Shown: piece by piece, positions 8,246 through 16,901 of the stretch
How positions within the stretch are numbered: the stretch's first letter is position 1
Layout of the letters: every line of letters starts with the position of its first letter
Assembly (NCBI RefSeq): GCF_000016645.1
Contig: NC_009441.1
Location: forward strand, 3,534,001-3,598,000
DNA length: 64,000 nt
Origin: Flavobacterium johnsoniae UW101
Lineage (GTDB): Bacteria; Bacteroidota; Bacteroidia; Flavobacteriales; Flavobacteriaceae
Direction: 5' to 3'
Program-made: the position numbers and the translations under genes
Notes under the pieces: model-generated
What the model was told of the DNA's origin: nothing
What the model saw: the letters and a program-made list of their open reading frames with translations, nothing else
Databases searched by the model: none

Positions 8246-9365
8246 GGCTAGCCAGAAAGAAATTGCTAAACTATTTCTCAAATTAGGCTTTATAGGTTTT
8301 GGAGGTCCGGCAGCTCATATTGCTATGATGCGGGATGAAGTGGTAATAAAACGAAAATGGATGAGCGAACAGCATTTTTTAGACTTGCTTGGAGCAACCA
8401 ATCTTATTCCCGGTCCAAATAGTACGGAGATGGCCATTCATATCGGTTATGACAAAGGAGGTTGGAAAGGATTGATAATAGCAGGTTTATGCTTTATTCT
8501 ACCTGCCGTATTTATCACTGGAATTTTCGCATATTTATATAATCTTTACGGACAGCTACCCGAAGTACAACCTTTTATCTATGGTATCAAACCTGCTATA
8601 ATAGCCATCATTCTGGCAGCAATTTATCCATTGGCAAAACAATCTGTCAAGTCCATAAATTTAGGTCTTATCGGCATTACTGTTTTGTTAGCGGCAGTGT
8701 TTGGAGTTAATGAAATTTATTTGATGTTTGGTGCAGGTTTGTTAGCATTTGGATTGCATACGGTTCAGAACAGACAAAATGATACTTTGCAAAGTATTGT
8801 TCCGCTTACCTTTCTTCAAATTGTGCAAACAACTTTTTGGACAACCACAAACTCAAAACTATTTTGGACGTTCCTTAAAATCGGTTCCATACTTTATGGT
8901 AGCGGATATGTACTTTTTGCCTTTTTAGATACGGAACTGGTAGCGACAGGTTTACTCACAAGACAACAACTAATGGATGCAATAGCGGTAGGTCAGTTCA
9001 CGCCTGGACCAGTCTTTTCTTCGGTAACGTTCATTGGATTTCAGATAAACGGACTTTATGGAGCAATTATCTCAACCATTGCCATTTTTCTTCCCTCATT
9101 TGTTTTTGTGGCACTGCTTAACCCGTTAATCAGAAAATTACGAAATTCTAAAGGGCTGTCCGATTTTTTAGATGCCGTAAATGTCGCATCTGTATCTATT
9201 ATAGCAGCAGTATGTTTTACAATGGGCAAAGAAACCATTACCGATTGGCGAAGCATTACCATCGCTCTCATCAGTGGCATTATCGTTTTCCAATTAAAAA
9301 AAATCAACAGTGCATTCGTTGTTTTAGGTGGTTCTTTATTGGGATACTTATTATTTCAATTTTAA
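8235..9365 (+). CDS. chrA: Chromate transporter, CHR family (two-domain)
   Basis: A 376-residue membrane protein with two homologous CHR domains. The first carries FLKLGFIGFGGPAAHIAMMRDE near the N-terminus and the second LKIGSILYGSGYVLFAFLD near 215-235. Each is followed by a conserved N/Q-x-x-PGP element (NLIPGPNSTEMA; QFTPGPVFSS). ChrA exports chromate, conferring resistance by efflux. It is the last gene of the cytochrome-PAP2-DoxX-ChrA unit and closes the metal-resistance cargo; an IS110 element follows. Confidence 0.9.
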   Translation: MGNKASQKEIAKLFLKLGFIGFGGPAAHIAMMRDEVVIKRKWMSEQHFLDLLGATNLIPGPNSTEMAIHIGYDKGGWKGLIIAGLCFILPAVFITGIFAYLYNLYGQLPEVQPFIYGIKPAIIAIILAAIYPLAKQSVKSINLGLIGITVLLAAVFGVNEIYLMFGAGLLAFGLHTVQNRQNDTLQSIVPLTFLQIVQTTFWTTTNSKLFWTFLKIGSILYGSGYVLFAFLDTELVATGLLTRQQLMDAIAVGQFTPGPVFSSVTFIGFQINGLYGAIISTIAIFLPSFVFVALLNPLIRKLRNSKGLSDFLDAVNVASVSIIAAVCFTMGKETITDWRSITIALISGIIVFQLKKINSAFVVLGGSLLGYLLFQF

Positions 9366-9565
9366 AATACATAATGGGTAATAATACACCCATACTAATA
9401 ACTTGAGTGCTATAAATTATCAAATCAACTTGATTCCGGAGATACATATAATGTTTTTGAAAAGCAGGATTGCTTTAAATTCAACAAGTAGAATCCTAAG
9501 ATAATAGCAAACAAGCTAATACCCTTTTTAATTGTACGATTTAGTTTCAACTTATTTTATAGTTT

Positions 9566-10606
9566 TTATGCTTTTATTAATGCTGATGGAACTTGGTCGT
9601 GATTAAAACCTGAATCGTAAAATGCATTGTTTTTCCATAAGATAAAAGTCAATTCTAGTAGTTTTCGTTGGATGGCCACTATAGCCTTCATTTTAATACC
9701 ATGCCTTGAAACTATTCTTAAGAAAATATCTCTGAACCTTTCATCAGTCCTGATTGCAGCCAGTGCCGGAAAGTGCATTACTTTCCTTAAATTCCGATTA
9801 CCCCGCTTGGATATTCGGGGTTTGGATTTCACTGAGGTTCCAGATGTCTTTTCCCTTACATCTAATCCTGCATAACTCACCAACTGCCTTTTATTCTTTA
9901 TTAACTCAAATCCATTGGTTTCTGCGATAATGGTTACAGCGGTTAAATTTCCAATTCCTGGAATAGAAGATACTATTTTTATCTTCTCTACTAGAGCTTG
10001 ATCTCCTTTGATAAGTACAGCAATTTCTTCTCTTATCTCCTTCTCCTGCAAATCAATAAGAGCTATTCTTTTTTTAGTTCGTTTCACTGAGCTTTCACTT
10101 GATGTTGCAGAAGTGTGTTCTGCATGCAGTTGATTTTTTAACATTGTACGCTCATGTACCAGCTGCTCTCGTTCTCGACAAAGCTGTCTCAAATTATTGA
10201 ATATTTTTAAAGGAGGTTGCCAAATTTCCAATTGCCTTTCCAAACCAAATCTCGAAATGGCTTGTGAAGCGCTCTTGTCAGTTATGGTTTTTATATCTAG
10301 TGTTCTAGCATAATTACTGATCTTGTTTGGTAAAACGATACTGACTTGTTTTTTTATACTGAATAAGTAATAAGCTAAGGATTCATGATAGACCCCTGTA
10401 GCTTCCATAATGTAGCGTACTTCTGTTGTAATTGATGTCTGCTTATTTACCCACGATACAAGACTTGAAAAACCTTTTTTAGTATTGGGAAATACTTTGT
10501 AGGCATAGACTTCTATGTTTATCTGTTCATCCATTCTACCAAGTGATACAACTAATTCTTTTTGTGCAACATCAATTCCTACTGTCTGCTTTAATAATAC
10601 CTTCAT
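9566..10606 (-). CDS. IS110 family transposase (DEDD)
   Basis: A 346-residue protein of full IS110 length. The N-terminal RuvC-like DEDD domain begins with VGIDVAQKELVVSLG (first Asp D12), and IMEATGVYHESLAYYL supplies the next acidic residue. A central coiled-coil-like segment is followed by the C-terminal transposase_20 domain (SIPGIGNLTAVTIIAE; LVSYAGLDVREKTSG; ISKRGNRNLRKVM). The gene appears intact, so the element may be active. IS110 recombinases are guided by an RNA made from their own non-coding end. Confidence 0.93.
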   Translation of the reverse strand: MKVLLKQTVGIDVAQKELVVSLGRMDEQINIEVYAYKVFPNTKKGFSSLVSWVNKQTSITTEVRYIMEATGVYHESLAYYLFSIKKQVSIVLPNKISNYARTLDIKTITDKSASQAISRFGLERQLEIWQPPLKIFNNLRQLCREREQLVHERTMLKNQLHAEHTSATSSESSVKRTKKRIALIDLQEKEIREEIAVLIKGDQALVEKIKIVSSIPGIGNLTAVTIIAETNGFELIKNKRQLVSYAGLDVREKTSGTSVKSKPRISKRGNRNLRKVMHFPALAAIRTDERFRDIFLRIVSRHGIKMKAIVAIQRKLLELTFILWKNNAFYDSGFNHDQVPSALIKA

Positions 10607-10916
10607 CTTATATGGTTTAGGTAAGTGATAACCTTTCTTAATCTTTTCTCCTGACTGGATATACTGGCTATAAGACTCATTATAATGAGCAAATTCCTTA
10701 CATTCTGTTCAGATTCTAAAAAGGTTAAAGAAGAGGAGGCAGTCTCTTTTCTTGAATATACCATAAGGCTATTTAAAGCAAAATCTGCTCTCGCCCTTCT
10801 TCACTTAGATTATATTATACAAACATAGGAGAAGCAAAAGAAACCCCTTTAAACACGCCTATTATTATTTCAATCCAATTCCATCATTTTGTATATTTGA
10901 AATTATTCCATGGAAA
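10607..10916 (-). other. IS110 upstream non-coding end, candidate bridge-RNA region
   Basis: These 310 bases lie upstream of the transposase start on its strand and hold no gene. They contain a 14-base palindrome at 10676-10689 and a longer imperfect stem near 10730-10760. In IS110 elements of the IS621 type the bridge RNA is encoded in this non-coding end. The assignment follows from that rule and the length; I cannot fold the sequence or define the guide loops. Confidence 0.35.
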
Positions 10917-11492
10917 ATGAAAATAGACACTAAAGACCTCGTCGGAAAATCGGAGCGGTTTGCCCTTGATGTGGCGCAGCAGATATCACAAATTACGTTA
11001 GAACCGTTTCTGGAAACCTCATTCCACTGCTCGGAGTTCAGAAACAGTAAAGTGCTTGGGAAACATCTGCACAGGATTGCCAAAAGCGATTATCCGCTGA
11101 TCTATGTCTTTGAAATCAAGTCCGCATCAAAGGTAAAGGCAATGCTGAAGGCATTTGAAGCTTATCATGCGCTGAACCTTCTCAAAACAAAAAACAGGGA
11201 CAGGGTGAATCTTTCCAAGTATAATAAAAAAACCTCCACAATCCTTTATGTCGGCAGCTCGACAACCGATTTCCGCAAAAGGGTCAAGGACCATCTCGGA
11301 ACCCAAAGCTCCCGCACCTATGCCATGCACCTCTGCAGATGGGACGGGGATGCGGATTACGAGGTGTCCATATCAGCCTATCAGGTAATTTCGCAAAGCA
11401 ACCAGGCCATCGGGCGCTTCATTGTCGAGATCCTCGAACAGCAGCTCTGGGATGCTCTCCAGCCCGTATTCGGCAAACGCAGCGGTCTATAG
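10917..11492 (+). CDS. GIY-YIG-like nuclease-fold protein
   Basis: A 191-residue protein. The central part has two strands resembling a split GIY-YIG core: PLIYVFEI (about 61-68) and TILYVGSSTTDFRKRVKDHL (about 98-117), the latter very like the YIG-x-S-x-LxxRxxxH element. The segment EILEQQLWDALQPVFGKRSG near the C-terminus could supply the catalytic glutamate and asparagine-like end. An insertion lies between the two strands. The gene stands alone between the IS110 element and the convergent traN, with a terminator behind it. Its role in the element is unknown; the fold assignment is moderate. Confidence 0.5.
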   Translation: MKIDTKDLVGKSERFALDVAQQISQITLEPFLETSFHCSEFRNSKVLGKHLHRIAKSDYPLIYVFEIKSASKVKAMLKAFEAYHALNLLKTKNRDRVNLSKYNKKTSTILYVGSSTTDFRKRVKDHLGTQSSRTYAMHLCRWDGDADYEVSISAYQVISQSNQAIGRFIVEILEQQLWDALQPVFGKRSGL

Positions 11493-11570
11493 ATGCAGAA
11501 AAAATCATTAAAGCAAAACTTAATAATAAGACGCTTAAAATATTACAAAACAAACTATTGAAGTTTTACA

Positions 11571-11606
11571 AAACAAAAAACCGACCTATATGGCCGGTTT
11601 TATTTT
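11571..11606. terminator. Bidirectional terminator between the GIY-YIG-like gene and traN
   Basis: The stem AAAACCG (11577-11583)/CGGTTTT (11595-11601), with further inner pairs, is flanked by an A-run on the left and T-rich bases on the right. It can stop the GIY-YIG-like transcript and also the tra operon coming from the other side. Confidence 0.65.
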
Positions 11607-11663
11607 GTCCGTCTGTTAAGGAATTTACGTCGGACCTGCACTTCTATCCTGCACGGATTTCCT

Positions 11664-12524
11664 CTATGGAGTATCCGGAAGACACGCCTTCAGAAGATCC
11701 GAATTTTTAATCTTCAGGGTCTGCTGCCTTCCTCCGTTCTTCTCGTATATCTCGATAAGCAGCAGCTTGCCGTCCGTAAGGGTGAAAAGGTCCAGTACGT
11801 ATACGCAGCGCTCTGAGCCTCCGGCCTTGATCTCGCCAGCCGGCCTGTAGACGCGCAGAGGCGATATGGCTTTCTGCTGCACCGCAGTGCGTCTGGCCTT
11901 GTTCCTGTCGGCTATTTTGAAGTTCAGAAAATCGATCCTGTACGGCACATTGGTGCTGTTGTACAGGGCGATATGGAAATAGTATTTTCCATCATGGACA
12001 TAGATCCCGTTCAGCCTGAATTCTGCTCCGGCATTCCTAGTCCTGATATGCCTTATCACCCGCTTATCATTGTCATAGATGCGCTTCATCACAGATTCCG
12101 CCGTGCTTGGGGAGCTTTCACCAAGCTCTTCAAAAAGGGTGCTTTGCGATCCTGCATTCCCATTCGCACCTATATTATAGCCCAGAATCTTCGGATTTGG
12201 ATCATAGTGCACATCAAAACTGTAGAACCGGCCGTCGGTCGTAATGACCGAAAGATTGGTCTGCTGTTCAAAATCCCTTACAGCCGCCTTGACCCGGAGC
12301 ACATTATTCGCATCCTCGGCCTTTGCAGCCATGAGCAGCCCGCTTCCAAGGTCGGCATAACGGATTTCCGACGGGAAAATCAGGTGCGAGGTCTTGTCAT
12401 AGGTTATGCCTAACCGGCAGGCTTTGATCTCGTCCATAACCGGCAGGCTGCTCTGCGGAAAGCACAGCTGGACGCAGAGAACTGCAAGCACCGCCGTCCA
12501 GTATTTTTCATAATATCTTTTCAT
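11664..12524 (-). CDS. traN: Conjugative transposon protein TraN
   Basis: A 286-residue protein with an N-terminal signal peptide (VLAVLCVQLCFPQ). The remainder is the beta-rich DUF4138/TraN domain with motifs such as TYDKTSHLIFPSEIRYADLG and DFEQQTNLSVITTDGRFYSF. TraN is the probable VirB9-like outer component of the Bacteroidota mating apparatus, located in the periplasm and outer membrane. It is the last gene of the traE-N operon in this window; traO, traP and traQ are not seen downstream. Confidence 0.9.
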   Translation of the reverse strand: MKRYYEKYWTAVLAVLCVQLCFPQSSLPVMDEIKACRLGITYDKTSHLIFPSEIRYADLGSGLLMAAKAEDANNVLRVKAAVRDFEQQTNLSVITTDGRFYSFDVHYDPNPKILGYNIGANGNAGSQSTLFEELGESSPSTAESVMKRIYDNDKRVIRHIRTRNAGAEFRLNGIYVHDGKYYFHIALYNSTNVPYRIDFLNFKIADRNKARRTAVQQKAISPLRVYRPAGEIKAGGSERCVYVLDLFTLTDGKLLLIEIYEKNGGRQQTLKIKNSDLLKACLPDTP

Positions 12525-12543
12525 CTTTATATTCTTTTGATTG

Positions 12544-13866
12544 CTATTGTTTTTTGGAGACCAGAAAAAGCTGGTGCCCAGCCTTGAGCATTACCTTTGG
12601 CGTCTTTACCTTTTTGGAGAAATATCCTGATATCCCCTGCAGGACTCCCCTGCTGAGATCTGCGGCCACCTGCTGTCCTGCCGACTGGGTCAGCATCAGG
12701 CTCGTTGCGGACTGCTGTCCCATATTGCCCGCCATCTGCCCCGCAGCCGTCCTTTCCGCCGAATAAGGCACCAAAAGGCCCAGCTGGCCGTCCAGGTCAA
12801 AAGCGCTGATATCAACAGGCAGGATGGTTCCATTGAAGGCAATGGAGCTGATCTTCAGCTGCAGGCGCCCGCCCTGTATTTTCGCTGTGGCGGTGAGCAC
12901 GCTCCCTTTCTCAAGGGTGCCGCCGGGTATGGCCGCCGGCTCCAGCAGGCGGAGCTTTACAGCGCTCTCTCCTGCCACGGACTGCGTCTGGTCCACGCAG
13001 GCCTTGATGCTGTTCCTGACAGGAACCTCCCGCTCTTTGGCATCCGCCGTGTAAAAAGACCGGGCATTCGGCCGCACGCCGCGTTCAGCATCCGCACCAG
13101 CATTCGCCATAGGGCGAAGAACCGATACGGCAGTTTTCCTCTCAGGTGCAGCTCCCGCAAAATAAGGCGCATCTGCAATTGAAGGCCTCTTGGCACGTGA
13201 AGACGAGTCAGCTCTCTGCAGCGGCTGGGCGGCAGGTGCAGAAGGCAGGTACTTCGCGGCCATCTGATACGACTTTTCCATAAGCGCCAGCTGTCCGTCT
13301 ACCGTCACCGAAGGCGCAGCATCCCTCTGGGCAAGCTCCGATTTGAGCTCGGCAACCTCCCTGCGCAGCATATCAGCCTCACCACCGCTGTCCTGATAGA
13401 AGCTGCCAAGTGCGTTCTGTGCCTTTCGGTACGTGCCGAGCGCAGAATTTGTCTCCCTGGGTTCCTGTCCTGCCGTCTGCACCGCATTTGCAGATGAGGG
13501 GGACTCATCTGCCGTTACGCTGTCCTGTTTCCAATAATCCGCCAGCGTGGTAAGCGCTCTGCGCTTATCCTCCTGCTTCTGCTCGAGCATCTCCTGCTCA
13601 TAGGCCTTTGCCTTGTCCGCCTGCATTTCATTGTCTGCGGCCTGCGGAACGATGTTATTGAGCCCGATGGCCTGCCCGCTCTCCTTCTCGGGCGAGGGCC
13701 TGAATATCAGATAAAGGCAACCTGCGCATACGATTCCCATCAGCCCAAATATGAGCGATTTCTTAAGCTTCTCCATTTTGCCGCTTTTTTCGTCCACACT
13801 GTCTGATTTTTCTTCAGCGCCATGCTCCCAAAGCATAACGCCTTCTTTTTTCTTATTTTCTTTCAT
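12544..13866 (-). CDS. traM: Conjugative transposon protein TraM
   Basis: A 440-residue protein. It has a short cytoplasmic N-terminus, one membrane segment (SLIFGLMGIVCAGCLYLIF, about 37-55) and a long Ala/Gln/Glu-rich coiled-coil-like middle. The C-terminal beta domain contains IPGGTLEKGSVLTATAKIQGG, which resembles VirB10/TrbI-type proteins. It is thought to span the envelope and link inner and outer parts of the transfer channel. It lies 3 bases after traL and 19 before traN. Confidence 0.88.
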   Translation of the reverse strand: MKENKKKEGVMLWEHGAEEKSDSVDEKSGKMEKLKKSLIFGLMGIVCAGCLYLIFRPSPEKESGQAIGLNNIVPQAADNEMQADKAKAYEQEMLEQKQEDKRRALTTLADYWKQDSVTADESPSSANAVQTAGQEPRETNSALGTYRKAQNALGSFYQDSGGEADMLRREVAELKSELAQRDAAPSVTVDGQLALMEKSYQMAAKYLPSAPAAQPLQRADSSSRAKRPSIADAPYFAGAAPERKTAVSVLRPMANAGADAERGVRPNARSFYTADAKEREVPVRNSIKACVDQTQSVAGESAVKLRLLEPAAIPGGTLEKGSVLTATAKIQGGRLQLKISSIAFNGTILPVDISAFDLDGQLGLLVPYSAERTAAGQMAGNMGQQSATSLMLTQSAGQQVAADLSRGVLQGISGYFSKKVKTPKVMLKAGHQLFLVSKKQ

Positions 13867-13869
13867 ATC

Positions 13870-14136
13870 TTAATCTTTTAATTTATTCATGCAGCCCTTT
13901 ATTACCGCAGGACTTTCCTTTCCTGCTGGCGAAGGATCCTGAATATGTTCCAGTCTCAGGCAGCTTCTCGCCGCCTTGACATCACGGCATATATTCAAAA
14001 GGGCAATCGCCGTCAGAAGGACGTACGCGGCAAATAGATGAATGATCATCCTCCGCCGGCTCTTGGCCGGCATAGCGGTCCATTTTCGGTCTAGCTGCCC
14101 AAGCCAGCGGTCAATGCGTTCCTTTAAGTTTTCCAT
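13870..14136 (-). CDS. traL: Conjugative transposon protein TraL (DUF3989)
   Basis: An 88-residue protein with one membrane segment (IIHLFAAYVLLTAIALLNI, about 31-49) preceded by a basic stretch (PAKSRRRM). Size, topology and position before traM match TraL/DUF3989 of CTnDOT-like elements. Its role in the mating channel is not known in detail. Confidence 0.75.
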   Translation of the reverse strand: MENLKERIDRWLGQLDRKWTAMPAKSRRRMIIHLFAAYVLLTAIALLNICRDVKAARSCLRLEHIQDPSPAGKESPAVIKGCMNKLKD

Positions 14137-14156
14137 TTCCTGATATTATTAGCCGG

Positions 14157-14609
14157 TCACATTCTAAATCCCCTATTTGCCCGAGCCGTCTCCTGAGTAT
14201 TCTTAACTGCCGCCCCGGCAATCAATTCCCTTCTGGTTGGAAAAGAATCTGAATTAAGATTGCAGAGCTTAAAACTCTTCAATATCTGGCCATACCGGTC
14301 AGTTTTTGTGATGTTCAGTTCGGCCGCGTCCAAATCAAATTTGCCATCCGCATATCCCACCCGGATATCGCACCTGATCTTATCCCTGTCCTGGCCATTC
14401 CATTCGAGATAGGTCGATAAATGAAGGGAATCTGCCGACCGCGGGGCATCCATTCCGTTTTTCCATTTCTCCAGAAATTCGCTGATGCTCTCCTTCATCC
14501 GGCCCGCACAGCAGCCCTCCGTGTGGAAATAGCCGTCATATCCTTTATCTGCAAGGATTTTTGCCATTTCATCAAGGTCAATCAAAACTTTCATATCTTC
14601 CTTTTTCAC
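14157..14609 (-). CDS. Unrecognised protein inside the tra operon
   Basis: A 150-residue soluble protein without a signal peptide or membrane segment. It overlaps traK by 4 bases (ATGA) and ends 20 bases before traL, so it is surely co-expressed with the tra genes. I do not recognise it, and CTnDOT has no gene at this position. The N-terminus (DEMAKILADKGYDGYFHTEGCCAGRMKES) contains a Cys-Cys pair; the rest is mixed alpha/beta. It could be an accessory factor of this ICE lineage. Confidence 0.7.
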   Translation of the reverse strand: MKKEDMKVLIDLDEMAKILADKGYDGYFHTEGCCAGRMKESISEFLEKWKNGMDAPRSADSLHLSTYLEWNGQDRDKIRCDIRVGYADGKFDLDAAELNITKTDRYGQILKSFKLCNLNSDSFPTRRELIAGAAVKNTQETARANRGFRM

Positions 14610-15229
14610 CGTTCAATGATCTGCATATCCTTATTTTCCAGCACTGCGAATTTTTCAATATTGAAGCCCTGCGGATTGCTGTCCGAGCGCACGGAATTAA
14701 CCAGCAGACACGAGGTAACAAGGCTCCGCTGTGTCACATTGCTCGAACGTATGATGAATTCCCTGGCGTACGACCTAACCGAATACGGATAGGATTCGAA
14801 GCTGCACACCACGCTGTCAATCTCGATGCGCTGCTGCACATTGCCCGATATGATGCGGTTGTAATAGCCCTTCTCGGACAGGTCCTTGTAGTAGTCGAAG
14901 GCGCTTTTGTCGGCAAGGCTGAAGGCGCGCTTCATATTGCTTTCAATGGCGTCCTTGTCCGGAGCCAGCGTAAAGAAAAGCTCGTGGAAACGCCTCACAT
15001 GCTCCCTTGCCTCGACGGGCCTGTTGACCGCCGCATCCTGCGACAGTGCCAGCATCAGGGATTTCCCGTTGTCCAGCACATAAATCTTCTCGCGCTGCCG
15101 ATCGGCAAAACGGTAGGAATACCACAGGGCGGATCCCGTGATTCCCGTACAGAGCAGTGCAAAAACGATGGCGTAGAGCCTGATCTGCCGGAAACTGTTT
15201 TCTATGTTTCGTAATGTCTTGAATTCCAT
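14606..15229 (-). CDS. traK: Conjugative transposon protein TraK
   Basis: A 207-residue protein with an N-terminal membrane anchor (LYAIVFALLCTGITGSALWY, about 18-37) and a periplasmic domain. The stretch GNVQQRIEIDSV and the following YPYSVRSYAREFIIRSS are typical of TraK of Bacteroidota elements, a VirB8-like component that helps assemble the inner-membrane complex. It follows traJ after 21 bases and overlaps the unknown downstream ORF by 4 bases. Confidence 0.92.
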   Translation of the reverse strand: MEFKTLRNIENSFRQIRLYAIVFALLCTGITGSALWYSYRFADRQREKIYVLDNGKSLMLALSQDAAVNRPVEAREHVRRFHELFFTLAPDKDAIESNMKRAFSLADKSAFDYYKDLSEKGYYNRIISGNVQQRIEIDSVVCSFESYPYSVRSYAREFIIRSSNVTQRSLVTSCLLVNSVRSDSNPQGFNIEKFAVLENKDMQIIER

Positions 15230-15250
15230 TTTCTTTGTTTTTATCGGTTG

Positions 15251-16249
15251 TCAGGATCTGCTGACCAGCCTTCCTGCTATATTTCCTGCGGCGGAACCCG
15301 CGCCCGCTCCGGCGATGTTCCCGGCTTTCATGGCCGTCTGGCTCACATTGCGCATGAAATTGCCTCCGCCTCCGGCCTGGATGATCCAGCCCGTCACGGT
15401 CGGCACCGTGAAATAGCCCACAATGCCTATGATCATGAAAATCACGTAGACGGTATTGGAGGTGTCGGGTATGAAAGCCGGGTCCGAAAGCATCTCGATG
15501 TCCCTTTCGATGATCAGCGACTGGATGCGCGCCAGCATGGAACTGAAAAGGTCCGCTACGGGAAGCCACAGATACACGCTGACATATCTGGTGATCCACT
15601 GGGTGAGCGTCGACTGGAAACCGTCCCAGACCGATATGGCAAAAGCAATCGGCCCAAGGATGGAAAGCACTATGAGGAAAAACGTCCTTATGGTGTCGAT
15701 CACCAGCGCCGCGGCCTGGAAAAGCACCTCCAGAAAGTTCCGGAACCACTGCTTTATCATCTTTTCCATCTGATAGGCCTGCCGGTCCATATACATCCCC
15801 GCCATGGTCCCGATATCCGAGGGCGACCATCCCAGCTCGTCGAGCTTCTTCTCGAATTCCTCATCTGAAGCCATATAAGAGGTTTCGGGATTGCGGACCA
15901 TCGCCTCATATTCCAGCTGGTCCTTCTGCTGCTGCAGCCTGTTAAGGTCAAGAACCTGTCCCTGCAGTATGCCGTGGGTTCCGCTGACTATCGGACTCAG
16001 CACCGCATTGATGCTTCCCAGAACGATGCTCGGGAAGAACATGATGCACAGGCCAAGCGCGAAGGGACGCAGCATCGGATAGACGTCAATGGGTTCCGCC
16101 CTTGCCAGCGCCTGCCAGACATGCAGTGCCACGTAGAACAGCGCTCCAAGCCCTGCCAGCCCCTTCGCAACCGCCGCCATATCCCCCGCAAGGGGCATCA
16201 TGTCATCGTAAAGCGAGCGGAGCACCTCATGGAGATTATTGAACTCCAT
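15251..16249 (-). CDS. traJ: Conjugative transposon protein TraJ
   Basis: A 332-residue multi-spanning inner-membrane protein with about six hydrophobic segments, e.g. LGALFYVALHVWQALA, FALGLCIMFFPSIVL and TVYVIFMIIGIVGYF. The Gly/Ala-rich C-terminal tail (NIAGAGAGSAAGNIAGRL) is common in TraJ. It is the VirB6-like channel component. Two bases separate its start from the traI stop. Confidence 0.9.
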   Translation of the reverse strand: MEFNNLHEVLRSLYDDMMPLAGDMAAVAKGLAGLGALFYVALHVWQALARAEPIDVYPMLRPFALGLCIMFFPSIVLGSINAVLSPIVSGTHGILQGQVLDLNRLQQQKDQLEYEAMVRNPETSYMASDEEFEKKLDELGWSPSDIGTMAGMYMDRQAYQMEKMIKQWFRNFLEVLFQAAALVIDTIRTFFLIVLSILGPIAFAISVWDGFQSTLTQWITRYVSVYLWLPVADLFSSMLARIQSLIIERDIEMLSDPAFIPDTSNTVYVIFMIIGIVGYFTVPTVTGWIIQAGGGGNFMRNVSQTAMKAGNIAGAGAGSAAGNIAGRLVSRS

Positions 16250-16251
16250 GC

Positions 16252-16884
16252 CTACCAGTATTTCTGGTTGGAGGTCCCGTACAGGTCAAGCACGCTTTTG
16301 GCGTCGTTCTTCTTTTTCGCCCTGAGATAGCTCACCGATATGTTCTTGTTGGTGTAGTATCGCACCAGGCTGTGGTATTCCTTGACTTCCTTGTAGATTC
16401 TGTTGATCAGGTCCATGCGCTCCTTGTCATTCAGCGACAGGCTCGATGTGCTCACGATCTGTTTGAGCTCCTTCAAAAGCTCGGTGCTTTCTCCCAGAAG
16501 CGCCGTATACCCATTCCCGATGGCGATGAGCTCCTGCGGCGTAAAATTGGGGTCATTGATCATCCTGCCGAAATTCTGCACGTAGATCTGCGATACATCT
16601 CCCACCAGAAGCACGGTCTGCTGCACCTTTCGCGCATCCTTCACCAGGTTGTTCACCGCCTGCAGCTTGTCGTAATACTCCTTTCCCTGATTGTAGACCT
16701 TCTGCACCTCCTTGAAGTTCTTCACTACATTGGAGACCGTCGAGGACGTCTGTATGATTTCATTGGCACTGTTGAGTATGCCCGAGGCCAGATTGGCCGG
16801 GTCTGTAACCACAAACTGCGCTTTTGCGCACGGCGCAGCGGCAAGCATGACTGCCGCAAACGCCATTGATAGCATTTTTTTCAT
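16252..16884 (-). CDS. traI: Conjugal transfer protein TraI (DUF4141)
   Basis: A 210-residue secreted protein. The signal peptide (MKKMLSMAFAAVMLAAAPCAKA) is followed by a helical domain with FVVTDPANLASGILNSANEI, typical of DUF4141, the family called TraI in Bacteroides elements. It probably acts like VirB5, in the periplasm or at the pilus tip. It lies directly after traG; traH is not present as a separate gene. Confidence 0.88.
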   Translation of the reverse strand: MKKMLSMAFAAVMLAAAPCAKAQFVVTDPANLASGILNSANEIIQTSSTVSNVVKNFKEVQKVYNQGKEYYDKLQAVNNLVKDARKVQQTVLLVGDVSQIYVQNFGRMINDPNFTPQELIAIGNGYTALLGESTELLKELKQIVSTSSLSLNDKERMDLINRIYKEVKEYHSLVRYYTNKNISVSYLRAKKKNDAKSVLDLYGTSNQKYW

Positions 16885-16901
16885 TTTCTATAGATTTTGG
16901 A

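Larger units (their letters stand above)
9366..10916 (-). mobile_element. IS110-family insertion sequence (ends not resolved)
   Basis: A single IS110 transposase gene (9566-10606, minus) is flanked by 200 and 310 bases without genes. IS110 elements have no clear terminal inverted repeats and usually make no target duplication, so the ends cannot be fixed by eye; the coordinates give the gene-free limits only. It sits between the metal-resistance cargo and the tra region and could have contributed to assembling them. Confidence 0.7.
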
